In this document: one piece after another, positions 28,590 to 36,781 of the stretch
Numbering within the stretch: position 1 is the stretch's first letter
Layout of the letters: each line of letters opens with the position of its first letter
Assembly: GCA_963722555.1 (NCBI GenBank)
Contig: CAVRNQ010000007.1
Span: forward strand, 2,542,001-2,606,000
Reading direction: 5' to 3'
DNA from: Bog-366 sp963722555
GTDB taxonomy: Bacteria; Acidobacteriota; Terriglobia; UBA7540
Length of the DNA: 64,000 nt
Notes under the pieces: model-generated
Told to the model about the DNA's origin: nothing
The model's input: the letters and a program-made list of their open reading frames with translations, nothing else
Databases searched by the model: none
Made by a program: the position numbers and the translations under genes

Positions 28590-28786
28590 TGTCATTCCGA
28601 GTCCTTCGCTGTCATTCTGAGCATGGATAGCCGCAAGCGGGCTATCCGTGATGTAAGAAAACACATGACTTCCGCGTGTGTCTTCTGGAGAGCGAAGCGA
28701 AGAATCCCCGCATTTGTGGAATCAAGCAAATACAGAGATCCTTCCTTCGTTTCACTCAGGACCGCCTGCGGCTCCTCAGGATGACA
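28590..28786. repeat. Dispersed inverted-repeat element (GTCATTCTGAG type)
   Basis: TGTCATTCCGAG at 28590 and TGTCATTCTGAG at 28610 are matched by the inverted CTCAGGATGACA at 28775-28786 (11 of 12 bases for the second pair). GAAGCGAAGAATCCC in the middle is also typical of this widespread repeat type. About 200 bp, no ORF. The whole gap 28127-28863 otherwise holds only operator copy E and a short hairpin near 28370. Confidence 0.6.
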
Positions 28787-28863
28787 TGCTGAGAGGGTTC
28801 TTCCACAACGTGTCAGGTCAAATTAGGAAACGAAAATACAAAGATATGTGGGGTTGAAGGCCA

Positions 28864-30033
28864 TTGGAAAAGATATTCGATACAGACAGATTGACTAAGC
28901 GTGAGCGCGTAGAAAGGACTTTGAACCTGCAGCCAGTAGACCGCGTCGCCATTCACGATCAACTGAGTTACAACGCAAAAGTCATTTCGCTTTACACAGG
29001 CAAAACGTTCACAGGATTTGAATATAAGTATGAAGACATCTGTGCCGTCATCCGGCAAACGCTTGATGCCTGTTTTCCAGCGATAGCGCCACTCGGTACC
29101 GCCCGGGTGAGTAACAACGATGGCTTTGTCATTCAACACGATAATTGGCACTCTATGACGGTAAGCCGCCCTTTCCACCATGTGGCCGGGGCGAGAGAAT
29201 TCTTGTTGCGTAAGACAGATGAGCTGCGCCGAGTCGGGCGGCAAGCTGAATACGGGTTCCCACCGGGAATCGAGCCGAGGGCGGCCACGAAGACGCGGTT
29301 TGACGCGGAAAGAGAGCGGGAGAATTACCACAGCTACATGCGTGCGCTGCAAGATCACGTTGGCGACACTGTCATTATAGATTATAGCCTTCAAACCGGC
29401 TTCTGTGATTGTTGGTCACAGTTGGGATTGGATACTTTTGTCTGGCTGTACGATGAAGACCCACGGGCCATTTCAGATTACATCGAAGCTTACACGGATA
29501 GCGACATACGCCGGTTGCACGCCATTGCCGACCCCACGCTATCACCCGTTGTGCTGATTCCCGAGGATTTTGCATCCAAGCAGGGTCCCATCTTCAGCCC
29601 GCCCTTTCTGCGCAAGGAGCTTTTTCCGCGCGTACGCCGGATGACCAAAGCTTGGCAGAGCCATGGTCTCAAGGTCATTTATCATAGTGATGGTAATTTT
29701 AAGATGGTTATACCCGATCTAGTGGATTGCGGCGTTGACGGCTTTTACTGTCTTGAACCTGCTGTAGGAATGGACATTGTCGCCCTGAAGAAGGCCTGGC
29801 CCCAGATGGTCTGGGCAGGAGGGATCGATGGCGTCGATCTCATGGAACGAGGGACTCCCGACCAAGTCAGACGGGAAGTGCGCAGGACTATCTTGGAAAC
29901 GAATGCTCTCTACGCCGGGGGAATGCTTGTTGGCACATCGAGCGAGATTAATCCCGCCATCAAACCCGAAAACTTTAAGGCTATGGTAAACACTGTGGGA
30001 GAGGTGCTTAACCCAGACTTTGTTGAGATTTAA
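28864..30033 (+). CDS. Uroporphyrinogen decarboxylase (URO-D) fold protein
   Basis: A 389-aa URO-D-superfamily protein. It has the N-terminal LTKRERVERTLNLQPVDRVA and a C-terminal half containing VIYHSDGNFKMVIPDL, DGFYCLEPAVGMD, VWAGGIDGVDLM and MLVGTSSEINPAIKPENF. These are the usual landmarks of cobalamin-methyltransferase-like and uncharacterised URO-D relatives, not of heme HemE. The start is uncertain: TTG at 28864 with AAGG nearby, or TTG at 28855. It follows the PmoA/Gfo operon in the opposite direction. With 13605-14894 it is one of two such proteins in the sugar island; substrate unknown. Confidence 0.78.
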   Translation: MEKIFDTDRLTKRERVERTLNLQPVDRVAIHDQLSYNAKVISLYTGKTFTGFEYKYEDICAVIRQTLDACFPAIAPLGTARVSNNDGFVIQHDNWHSMTVSRPFHHVAGAREFLLRKTDELRRVGRQAEYGFPPGIEPRAATKTRFDAERERENYHSYMRALQDHVGDTVIIDYSLQTGFCDCWSQLGLDTFVWLYDEDPRAISDYIEAYTDSDIRRLHAIADPTLSPVVLIPEDFASKQGPIFSPPFLRKELFPRVRRMTKAWQSHGLKVIYHSDGNFKMVIPDLVDCGVDGFYCLEPAVGMDIVALKKAWPQMVWAGGIDGVDLMERGTPDQVRREVRRTILETNALYAGGMLVGTSSEINPAIKPENFKAMVNTVGEVLNPDFVEI

Positions 30034-30279
30034 GCCAGGGTTTCCATACTTGCTGGATCATATTATCGCGGTGAATGAACACCATCTGAAACGGCTGCTC
30101 TCTGAATACGTCCGCTACTAAACAGAGCGACATAATTTGTAGCGGCGCTCTATGAGCGCGGAGCGGCGGTCATAGACCAGGCTTGTCCAAATGAGGTTCT
30201 TGAAAATGGGGCGGAATCCCTTATAAGTTGAGGTTGGGTATGTGCCAAATGCTCAATCTCAACGAAGGGAGATTCCGCC

Positions 30280-31614
30280 GTGAATCGAGTATGCAGTATT
30301 TTCTCGCAACTTCTCCAGCTTTTTCCGCGCCTGGAGTTCGAGCAACTCGTCCGCCAGCACAGGGCCGAGCGGCACGCACGGGGCTTCACCTGCTGGGGCC
30401 AATTCATCGCCATGTTGTTTTGTCAACTGGGCCAGGCGCACTCCCTGCGCGAGATCTGCGGGGGGCTGGCCGCCTGCGAGGGCAAGCTGCGCCATCTGGG
30501 CTTGCCCGAGGCTCCCAAGCGCTCCACCCTGGCCTATGCCAACGAGCACCGACCCTGGCAACTGTTCCAAAGCGTCTTCCAGCAGCTCTACCACCGTTGC
30601 CAGAGCCTGGCGAATCCCCCTCGGCGTTTCCGCTTTCATTATCGTCTGCTGACCCTGGACGCGACCATGATCGATCTCTGTGCGACGCTGTTCGACTGGG
30701 CGGCCTACAAGCGTACCAAGGGCGCAGTCAAGCTCCATCTGCTGCTCGATCATCAGGGTTATCTGCCGCAGTTCATGGTCATCACCCCCGGCAAGACGCA
30801 GGAGATCGAGGTGGCGCGGCGCTTGCGCTTCCAGCCTGGCACCATCCTGATCATCGACCGGGGCTATGTCGACTACGCCTGGTTCGAGCGCTTGACCCGA
30901 CAGGGGGTCTTCTTCGTCACTCGCCTGCGCGACGATGCCCAGTACGGGGTGCGGGAGAGACGAGCGCTCCCGCAGCACAGCCACATTCGCTGCGACCAGA
31001 TCATTCGCTTGGGCAGTCGCTGGTATCGTCAGCCCTCCCCGTTGCGCCGCATCGTGGTGGAGGTTCCGGAGTGGGAGCATCCCCTGGTGCTGTTGACCAA
31101 CCATCTGAGCCTGGGCTCCACCACCGTGGCGCGCATCTACCGCGAGCGCTGGCAGGTGGAGGTCTTCTTCCGCGCCCTCAAACAGAACCTGCGCATCAAA
31201 ACCTTCGTGGGTACCAGCCCCAATGCCCTGAAGATTCAAATCTGGACCGCTCTGATCGCCATGCTGCTGCTCAAATACCTGCAACTGCGGGCCTCCTATG
31301 GCTGGTCCTTGTCCAATCTGGTGGCTTTGTTGCGACAACAGCTCTTCGTCTATCGCGAATTGTTCGCTTGGCTCAACCAACCCTTCGAACCACCTCCCGA
31401 GCTCTTGCCGCCGACCGCGGTTCAACTCCTGCTGCCCACCGGAAACGAGGCCCTAATTTGGGCAATTACTTACTTGACGCACAAGATAGAACTGGTCCAA
31501 TATGGAACCTGCCAAGACAGGTACGAAAGAGCGAGCACATCCGAAACTTGGTGTGCGGATTTCCATCACGTCTGCGCAGGAAAAGGTGCATCGTGGTCCT
31601 ACAGGGATTCGTAG
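30280..31614 (+). CDS. IS4-family transposase, 3' end disrupted by IS1595 insertion
   Basis: DDE transposase. D127 (LTLDATMID), D193 (IIDRGYVDY) and E294 form the catalytic triad. The IS4 signature Y-x2-R-x3-E-x6-K is exact, at Y287, R290, E294 and K301 (IYRERWQVEVFFRALKQN). Residues 1-393 belong to the IS4 element. From 31461 onward the frame reads by chance into the inserted IS1595 element and stops at 31614, so the last ~50 residues are foreign. If the insertion is removed in silico the frame does not meet an early stop but runs into flanking DNA, so the native terminus is unclear. Catalytic residues are intact, activity uncertain. Confidence 0.85.
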   Translation: MNRVCSIFSQLLQLFPRLEFEQLVRQHRAERHARGFTCWGQFIAMLFCQLGQAHSLREICGGLAACEGKLRHLGLPEAPKRSTLAYANEHRPWQLFQSVFQQLYHRCQSLANPPRRFRFHYRLLTLDATMIDLCATLFDWAAYKRTKGAVKLHLLLDHQGYLPQFMVITPGKTQEIEVARRLRFQPGTILIIDRGYVDYAWFERLTRQGVFFVTRLRDDAQYGVRERRALPQHSHIRCDQIIRLGSRWYRQPSPLRRIVVEVPEWEHPLVLLTNHLSLGSTTVARIYRERWQVEVFFRALKQNLRIKTFVGTSPNALKIQIWTALIAMLLLKYLQLRASYGWSLSNLVALLRQQLFVYRELFAWLNQPFEPPPELLPPTAVQLLLPTGNEALIWAITYLTHKIELVQYGTCQDRYERASTSETWCADFHHVCAGKGASWSYRDS

Positions 31615-32594
31615 ACGACAGCGGTAGCGATGGAATCCAGCCACCCGACCGAACTGGTGCCCCACGCGGGAATATCTTTGTGCTGGCAGGGTTCTTAGCA
31701 ACTGCTGAGCAATGGGAGAGTTTTTCTGACAGATGGGAAGCGCTGTGCAACCTAGACCCGAAAACGCCAGATTTTAAGATGATAAAAGCGTACCGCAAGA
31801 GTGGTAAGGACAGCTATGGATGGAAAAGCAGAGAAGAACGGGACACAAAGATACGTAAGTTTGTTGGAATTATAACTTCGTCGGTGAGTTATCGTCTTAA
31901 CATGGCTATTGCATGGCCAAACTATAATCGAATCGTTAAGGGTAAGGTTCCAGAAAATATTGACAGCCCGTATTTTCTTCTTTTCTACAACACCATTTTG
32001 GCCACGGCTGCATTTATGGATCGTGCGAAACTAGAAGGGACTGTTGATTTTGTCTTTGACGACCAAGGGAAGTTTGGGAATGCCGCCCTTGGAGAGGACC
32101 CGGCCACGATAAGAGACAAGGCTACAGGGTGGTATAGGCAGATTCGCGCTCACGTGCCTCAATCTGTAAGGGACAGATTGGGGTCTACTCCCGTATTCCG
32201 CCACGACAAAGATGTCCTAGCACTTAAGGCTGCCGACGTTTATGCGTGGCAGACACGTCGCCATTATGACATTGAGCAGCCAAAAGAAGAGCGGCCAAAC
32301 GACAACCTGGATTCGATTCTAGGATTGCATGGCGTAGAAGGAATAATTGAAGGACCTCACCTTGAGGAATTTGTCGAACATTATAACCGTGGCATTCTCG
32401 CTCTAAAGTCGAGCTTGAGGCACTACTACATTCCCGAAGCAAAGGAAGGGAAAATGAAATCAGAAATGATTGAGGGTCCACAGGCGCAACGAAACTTCGA
32501 GACCGCCATGAAAACAGCTTTCAGCGTTTCAAAAACAGAGATAACTAAGGCCGAGAAGAAAGACAAGGCGAAACGAAAATGCAAGAAGAGCTAA
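31593..32594 (+). CDS. DUF3800-domain protein, transposon passenger
   Basis: A 333-aa protein from GTG 31593 (AGGAAAAGG lies just upstream). The family landmarks are an N-terminal FVDDSGS (D8, D9, S10), a central VDFVFDDQGKFG (D152, D156, D157) and LALKAADVYAWQTRRH, where the Asp in an L-x-A-A-D context is conserved. The pattern of spaced acidic residues is reminiscent of RNase-H-like nucleases, but DUF3800 has no established function. Its C-terminus is Lys-rich (KKDKAKRKCKKS), which suggests nucleic-acid contact. It lies wholly within the IS1595 termini, tail to tail with the transposase, so it is cargo. Frame continuity into the upstream IS4 gene is accidental. Confidence 0.75.
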   Translation: MVLQGFVDDSGSDGIQPPDRTGAPRGNIFVLAGFLATAEQWESFSDRWEALCNLDPKTPDFKMIKAYRKSGKDSYGWKSREERDTKIRKFVGIITSSVSYRLNMAIAWPNYNRIVKGKVPENIDSPYFLLFYNTILATAAFMDRAKLEGTVDFVFDDQGKFGNAALGEDPATIRDKATGWYRQIRAHVPQSVRDRLGSTPVFRHDKDVLALKAADVYAWQTRRHYDIEQPKEERPNDNLDSILGLHGVEGIIEGPHLEEFVEHYNRGILALKSSLRHYYIPEAKEGKMKSEMIEGPQAQRNFETAMKTAFSVSKTEITKAEKKDKAKRKCKKS

Positions 32595-32627
32595 CGCTTT
32601 CGCTTGCCGCGTCCTTGGCGTGTGTGA

Positions 32628-33581
32628 TTAGTTGAGTTGCCTCGGAGTGGGTTCCTTGCCAGTGAGCGCTTTCCACGTAACGCGGCGTCCAACTACCCGT
32701 TTCATGGCTTCCTCGAAACGCTCACTGTCACTCATGTCGTTGCGATTGTTGTAACGGTAGGCTTGCTCATCAAGGTAGCGAAAAAGATGAAATGGTTCAA
32801 CGCTCACATAGGTTCCTCTGATTTCACGTTTCACAAGGCTCCAGAAGTTTTCGAGGCCATTGGTATGAACCCGACCGCGCACGTATTCAACGGCATGGTC
32901 AACGACTTGGTGCGCAAAGGTGGAATCCAGACCTTCGTAGGAAGCAAGCGCATCGGTGTACAGGGCCGAGCCGGCGGCTACCTTCCCTTTGACCAGACCG
33001 TGAAGCGTCTTTTTCTTCCGATTGGGAATCACTTCGGTTTGAACTTTTCCGCCACGCTCCAAGAATCCCATGACCGGAGTTTTGTCTTTTCCGCCAGTGC
33101 CGGTGATTTTCAGTTCCCGCTTCCACTTGTGCATGTTGCGCGCAAGGCCGCCGACGAAAGTTTCATCGACCTCAACCTCTCCGGCCAACTTGGCAAAGCT
33201 GCCTTCCTGCAAGGCGAGACGGAGCCGGTGCACCATGAACCATGCCGACTTCTGTGTGATGCCGAGATCGCGAGCGACTTCGCAACTGCTGATTCCGTTT
33301 TTGCAGTTCACCAGCAGCCACATGGCGGTCATCCACTTGTCCATTCCGAGAGGACTATCCTCAAAGATTGTTCCGACCTTAACGGTGAATTGCTTCTTGC
33401 AGCCCTTGCAGAACCAGAGGTGGCGAGTCGAAACGAAAGAGTGTTCCTTAGAGCCGCACCGGGGGCAAGAAATCTTTCCACCTGGCCAGCGAAGTTTGAC
33501 CGCGAAGGCGAAGCACTTCTCGGCATCGGAAAAATAGGCAATCGCTTCTTGCAATGTTCGGGGTATGGTGTTCTTGTTCAT
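32628..33581 (-). CDS. IS1595-family (ISXO2-like) transposase
   Basis: A 317-aa transposase. An N-terminal zinc ribbon has C39, C42, C58 and C61 (CPRCGSKEH ... FCKGCKKQF). Next is a helix-turn-helix-like segment (CEVARDLGITQKSAWFMVHR). The ISXO2-type catalytic domain has D139 in EVDETFVGG, D210 in YTDALASY and E244 in HTNGLENFWSLVKR. Length and order are normal for the family and nothing is truncated. It is the only transposase inside the 2170-bp element and should act on the GGCAA-ended inverted repeats. Convergent with the DUF3800 passenger, 33 bp between the stops. Confidence 0.92.
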   Translation of the reverse strand: MNKNTIPRTLQEAIAYFSDAEKCFAFAVKLRWPGGKISCPRCGSKEHSFVSTRHLWFCKGCKKQFTVKVGTIFEDSPLGMDKWMTAMWLLVNCKNGISSCEVARDLGITQKSAWFMVHRLRLALQEGSFAKLAGEVEVDETFVGGLARNMHKWKRELKITGTGGKDKTPVMGFLERGGKVQTEVIPNRKKKTLHGLVKGKVAAGSALYTDALASYEGLDSTFAHQVVDHAVEYVRGRVHTNGLENFWSLVKREIRGTYVSVEPFHLFRYLDEQAYRYNNRNDMSDSERFEEAMKRVVGRRVTWKALTGKEPTPRQLN

Positions 33582-33727
33582 GTACAGAATTCTACCCTAA
33601 ATCACCTTGTGTGTCAAGTAAATAGTTGCCCTAATTTGGACAGCCGTGGTCATAGACCGCCGCTACAGGGCAATGCGCAAAACTTTATGTCGCTCTGTTT
33701 AGTTAATTGAAAACCAGCCAGTTAAGT

Positions 33728-33801
33728 TGGCTGGGAGGCAGGGATTCGAACCCCGATACGCAGATCCAGAGTCTGCAGTCCTACCGTTAGACGACCTCCC
33801 A
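33728..33801 (-). tRNA. tRNA-Gln (anticodon CTG)
   Basis: On the minus strand the sequence folds as a complete tRNA. The acceptor TGGGAGG pairs with CCTCCCA, the D arm is GTC/GAC, and the anticodon stem GCAGA/TCTGC encloses loop CTCTGGA (anticodon CTG, reading CAG). The T arm CGGGG-TTCGAAT-CCCTG follows. The discriminator G and the 3' CCA are encoded. It lies 25 bp outside the right end of the interrupted inverted-repeat element, so mobile DNA has accumulated beside a tRNA gene. Confidence 0.93.
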
Positions 33802-33905
33802 GTGCGACACTATGATAGAAGTAAATGGCCGGGCCGGGGGCTTGTCAAGGGTTCTTTTCGAGCCCCTCTCCTGCACGGGCGCACCCGAGCAGGAAGGCAG
33901 ATTGC

Positions 33906-35192
33906 TCAGAACAACCGGAAACTCACTTCCATCATCACGCGTACCGCGACCGGTGTGCCATTGCGCATGGCAGGCTTAAACTTCCATACCTTAACGCCTT
34001 CGACGGCCTTTTCATCCAACCCGAGACCGAGGGGTTTCACCACGCGGCAATCCGCAACGTTGCCTTGGGCATCGACCACGATCCACAGAACGACGGTGCC
34101 CTGGTACTTCGCCTTGCGGGCTTCCTCGGAGTAGGCAGGCTCGGGCTTGTAAATGGGGATCGGGGCACTGACACCGCCGCCCACGCTGTATACTCCGCCG
34201 CCTACGCCGCCACCTTCTCCGGGGCCAAGGCCCCCTCCTTTGCCGGAACCAACGCCGCCGCCTTCGCCGCTCCCAATTCCGCCGCCAAAACCCGGACCGT
34301 TCGAGGGCGGACCGATCACGCCTTGCGGGTCACCCCAGGGCATGTTGGAGGCCATGGCGGGGAGTTTCAACTCCGGCGGACCAAGCAGTGTGGGGGCAAC
34401 CTGCAACTGCGCATTGGTATTCGGAATCACCGCCATCGGGGGCGCAAGCTGCTGCTTGGCGAACTTGGGGATGGCGCCTTTGGAAGCCGGCGTGGGGGAG
34501 CGATCGCCACCGCCTCCTCCTCCTCCCGCTTTCTTGCCTGCTGCGTCGGAGGTCAATTGTGCGAGGTAGGGTGAAATATCGACGACCTCGGTCTTGGGAG
34601 CCGCCTTTACCGGTTGGAACATGCGGCTGAGGACATAGGGCAGCACAAGCAGCGTCACGGCAATCGCGTGGACCAGCACGGAGTTGACCCAGGAGCCGGC
34701 CTGCATGCGATAGTCGCCCCAGATGTCAGCGGGATACTCTTGTTTCTTGAAAAGCAACGCGCCCGCCAACTCTCCGGCCGCGAATCCCACCACTGCCCCA
34801 AGGAGCAAGCCGAGTTGGCCTTTCAAGAGCCAGCCGCCCGCTGCCAGGGCTACGGCGCCAAGGAGGGCGCACAGAGCGCTCTTCTTTGCCTGTGCGTGAT
34901 TGTAGATTCCAATCGGGTCGCGAGGTTTTTCAAAAGCGATCTTGAGCTGGCTGGGAAGCGTGCGATACCAGGGGAGCATGTCGGTGGCGGGCAGCCGGGC
35001 CTCGCCGCGGTAATACTCGGGTGGCACCGTCACCTTGGGCTCGCGCAGCCAGTCGCGGATCTGGCGATACGCCGAAACAAAAACCGTGGGTGTTTCGACG
35101 AATGTGACCTGGTAAAGCTTGTCCGGAGCCGGAGTTGTCGGGGGAGGGACTTTGGCCGGGCCGACTTCAACCGGAACATTGCTGGTTGGCAT
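33906..35192 (-). CDS. TonB-type energy transducer with glycine-rich linker
   Basis: 428 aa. Residues about 1-100 are a hydrophilic N-terminal domain. Hydrophobic segments follow at about 105-120, 126-147 and 169-189. A long Gly-rich linker (about 222-345, with runs such as GGGGGGGD and many GSGEGGG-type units) precedes the TonB C-terminal domain (about 350-428: PAYSEEARKAKYQGTVVLWI ... VWKFKPAMRNGTPVAVRV). The C-terminal domain contacts the TonB box of outer-membrane receptors. Three membrane segments instead of one make it an unusual transducer; it could power the receptors seen in this window. No exbB or exbD is nearby. Confidence 0.85.
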   Translation of the reverse strand: MPTSNVPVEVGPAKVPPPTTPAPDKLYQVTFVETPTVFVSAYRQIRDWLREPKVTVPPEYYRGEARLPATDMLPWYRTLPSQLKIAFEKPRDPIGIYNHAQAKKSALCALLGAVALAAGGWLLKGQLGLLLGAVVGFAAGELAGALLFKKQEYPADIWGDYRMQAGSWVNSVLVHAIAVTLLVLPYVLSRMFQPVKAAPKTEVVDISPYLAQLTSDAAGKKAGGGGGGGDRSPTPASKGAIPKFAKQQLAPPMAVIPNTNAQLQVAPTLLGPPELKLPAMASNMPWGDPQGVIGPPSNGPGFGGGIGSGEGGGVGSGKGGGLGPGEGGGVGGGVYSVGGGVSAPIPIYKPEPAYSEEARKAKYQGTVVLWIVVDAQGNVADCRVVKPLGLGLDEKAVEGVKVWKFKPAMRNGTPVAVRVMMEVSFRLF

Positions 35193-35554
35193 TAAATCCT
35201 TTTCCCATTGCTCGGGCCTATCCCTAGCCCGGGCGTATGTCCTTAGCTCTACCTAACAGAAAGATGGCAGACTGTTGAACAGGGTTGCCTCTGCTTTGGG
35301 CCCCGCCGCTCGTCCGCTAGCCACTTTCGGAATTTTATCACATCGCAGGTCCGCGGGTAAGTCCGAGTGTTAGCAGGTTGTCCCAAGGCGCCCGCCCGAT
35401 GGGTTTCCCACCGCATGGATGCCACAGGCTGCCGAAGGGTTCCCGGCAGGCTTCTCCCGATTCACATCTGTGATTCACAGCCTTGAGATACAGCCGCCGA
35501 CTTGGTACACTATGGGGTCAGTTCCACTTGGAACTGGGGATGGTGGAGTCACTT
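35193..35554. other. Divergent promoter region, TonB gene and rsmI
   Basis: 362 bp between divergently transcribed genes; should contain both promoters. No repeat or palindrome of note. The rsmI frame is open upstream to 35483 but that part lacks a ribosome-binding site. Confidence 0.4.
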
Positions 35555-36448
35555 ATGCCTGGAAAAAGCAGCCTTCTCGATCCGTTGGAGCCGTCAGACG
35601 GGACACACGGGAAACTCTACGTGGTGGGCACGCCGATCGGGAACCTGGAAGATATCACCCTACGGGCTATCCGCATTCTCAAGGAAGTAGACCTCATTGC
35701 CTGCGAAGACACACGCCGGACGCAGAAGCTCCTGAATGCATACAAGATTCGCACCCGAACCATCAGTTACCATGAGCACAATGAGATGACCCGCGCCCCG
35801 GAACTGGTCATCCTGATGGGGGAGGGCAGCAGCATCGGACTGGTCACCGACGCTGGCATGCCTGTGGTGTCCGACCCGGGCTTTCGCTTGGTGCACTTGG
35901 CGGTCCGGCACGGTATCCCGGTGATTCCGGTTCCCGGCGCCTCGGCTTTTGTGGCGGCGCTGGCGGCTTCCGGGATGCCGGTGGATAAATTCCGCTTTCT
36001 GGGATTCCTGCCGAGCAGGAAGGGCGAACGCCGGGGAGCTCTGGAGGAGCTGAAGGACGCCACCAAGACTTTGGTCTTCTACGAAGCGCCGCATCGATTA
36101 CTGGAAATGCTGAGGGATGCCCAGGAAATCCTGGGCGACCGGGAAATCGTTGTGGCGCGGGAAGTGACCAAGGTCCACGAAGAGTTTTTGCGCGGAACGA
36201 TTTCGAGCACGCGGGAGTACCTGAAGAAGCGGCCGGTTAAGGGAGAGATCACCCTCCTGATCGGTCTGAGTTCTTCTCCCGGTGCTGCCGAAGGCGCCGC
36301 TCACCCGGCTTCCATCCGATCGGAAATCGAAAAGGTGATGGCGGAGCGCGGGCTCGACGAGAAAGGCGCGCTGAAAGTCGTGGCCCGCGCCCGAGGCGTC
36401 TCCAAGAGCGAGGCCTATCGCCAGTTGCAAGCGGAAAAGAACCGCTAA
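35555..36448 (+). CDS. rsmI: 16S rRNA (cytidine1402-2'-O)-methyltransferase RsmI
   Basis: About 298 aa, a tetrapyrrole-methylase-fold enzyme that uses SAM to 2'-O-methylate C1402 in the decoding centre of 16S rRNA. Diagnostic blocks are KLYVVGTPIGNLEDITLRA, IACEDTRRTQKLLNAY, VTDAGMPVVSDPGFRLV and PVPGASAFVAALAASGMP. The C-terminal segment ends in the usual helix-rich ARARGVSKSEAYRQL. ATG 35555 is preceded by GGTGGAG; ATG 35540 is an alternative start. Single gene, divergent from the TonB-type gene. Confidence 0.95.
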   Translation: MPGKSSLLDPLEPSDGTHGKLYVVGTPIGNLEDITLRAIRILKEVDLIACEDTRRTQKLLNAYKIRTRTISYHEHNEMTRAPELVILMGEGSSIGLVTDAGMPVVSDPGFRLVHLAVRHGIPVIPVPGASAFVAALAASGMPVDKFRFLGFLPSRKGERRGALEELKDATKTLVFYEAPHRLLEMLRDAQEILGDREIVVAREVTKVHEEFLRGTISSTREYLKKRPVKGEITLLIGLSSSPGAAEGAAHPASIRSEIEKVMAERGLDEKGALKVVARARGVSKSEAYRQLQAEKNR

Positions 36449-36781
36449 CTCCAGTGCGGGGGTGGCGCGCAAAGTGGTCTTTGTGTGAACGCCTCCCGTG
36501 ACAAGCGCATCCCTGTAGATCCGAAATCCAAGATTGCCACTGCCAGTTTGCTCCGACAGTGCCTGCTGCGTTAAGGCGTCAGGGCCAGCCCTGCTTGGGC
36601 GTTTCTCTGGCCGACGGGACTCCCCGGGAGCTGCGTTGGACTCTTCGGCTGTAGTCTAAGTATATGCCTTTCAATGTTTTACCTGGAAATGCCGGAGCAC
36701 AAAAAGCGCATTGCAAGCAACCTTAGTTTGGCGGGCCACATGCCCTTGCGCAGGTCAGAACGCACTGCCCAGGAGGATAAA
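36449..36781. other. Intergenic region upstream of protease-fold gene
   Basis: 333 bp without a supportable gene. An open frame runs into the downstream gene from 36674, but the strong AGGAGGATAA motif at about 36770 places the true start at 36782. Confidence 0.4.

Larger units (their letters stand above)
31461..33630. mobile_element. IS1595-family element with DUF3800 passenger gene
   Basis: 2170 bp flanked by an exact 8-bp duplication CTAATTTG (31453-31460 and 33631-33638). Terminal inverted repeats begin GGCAAYTAYTTACTTGAC and match at 23 of 27 positions. An 8-bp duplication and ends starting with GG are the known hallmarks of IS1595 elements, some of which carry passenger genes. Inside are two convergent genes: a DUF3800 protein (31593-32594) and the transposase (32628-33581). 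Both ends, the duplication and the transposase look intact, so the insertion is probably recent. Confidence 0.88.
30179..33647. mobile_element. IS4-family insertion sequence, split by an IS1595 element
   Basis: The flanking word GGTCATAGACC occurs at 30168-30178 and 33648-33658, an 11-bp target-site duplication. Ends are imperfect inverted repeats of about 18 bp sharing TGTCCAAAT (14 of 18 matching). Without the inner element the insertion is about 1.29 kb, the usual size for this family. It carries the transposase at 30280, whose 3' end is disrupted. Confidence 0.75.
30117..33703. repeat. Interrupted small inverted-repeat element (outer shell of nested insertion)
   Basis: ACTAAACAGAGCGACATAA at 30117-30135 is repeated exactly, inverted, at 33685-33703 (19 bp). 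Between them, GTAGCGGCG near 30140 pairs with CGCCGCTAC near 33660. Removing the IS4-type insertion and one copy of its duplication joins these into one short element of about 130 bp with an internal hairpin. This is a MITE-like element that served as the target for the later insertions. Confidence 0.7.

Noticed and set aside
30228..32594. A single 788-codon frame across the IS4 gene and the DUF3800 gene
   Set aside because: Its first part is an out-of-frame shadow of the IS4 transposase. Continuity with DUF3800 is accidental; the IS1595 boundary at 31461 and the GTG with ribosome-binding site at 31593 separate them.
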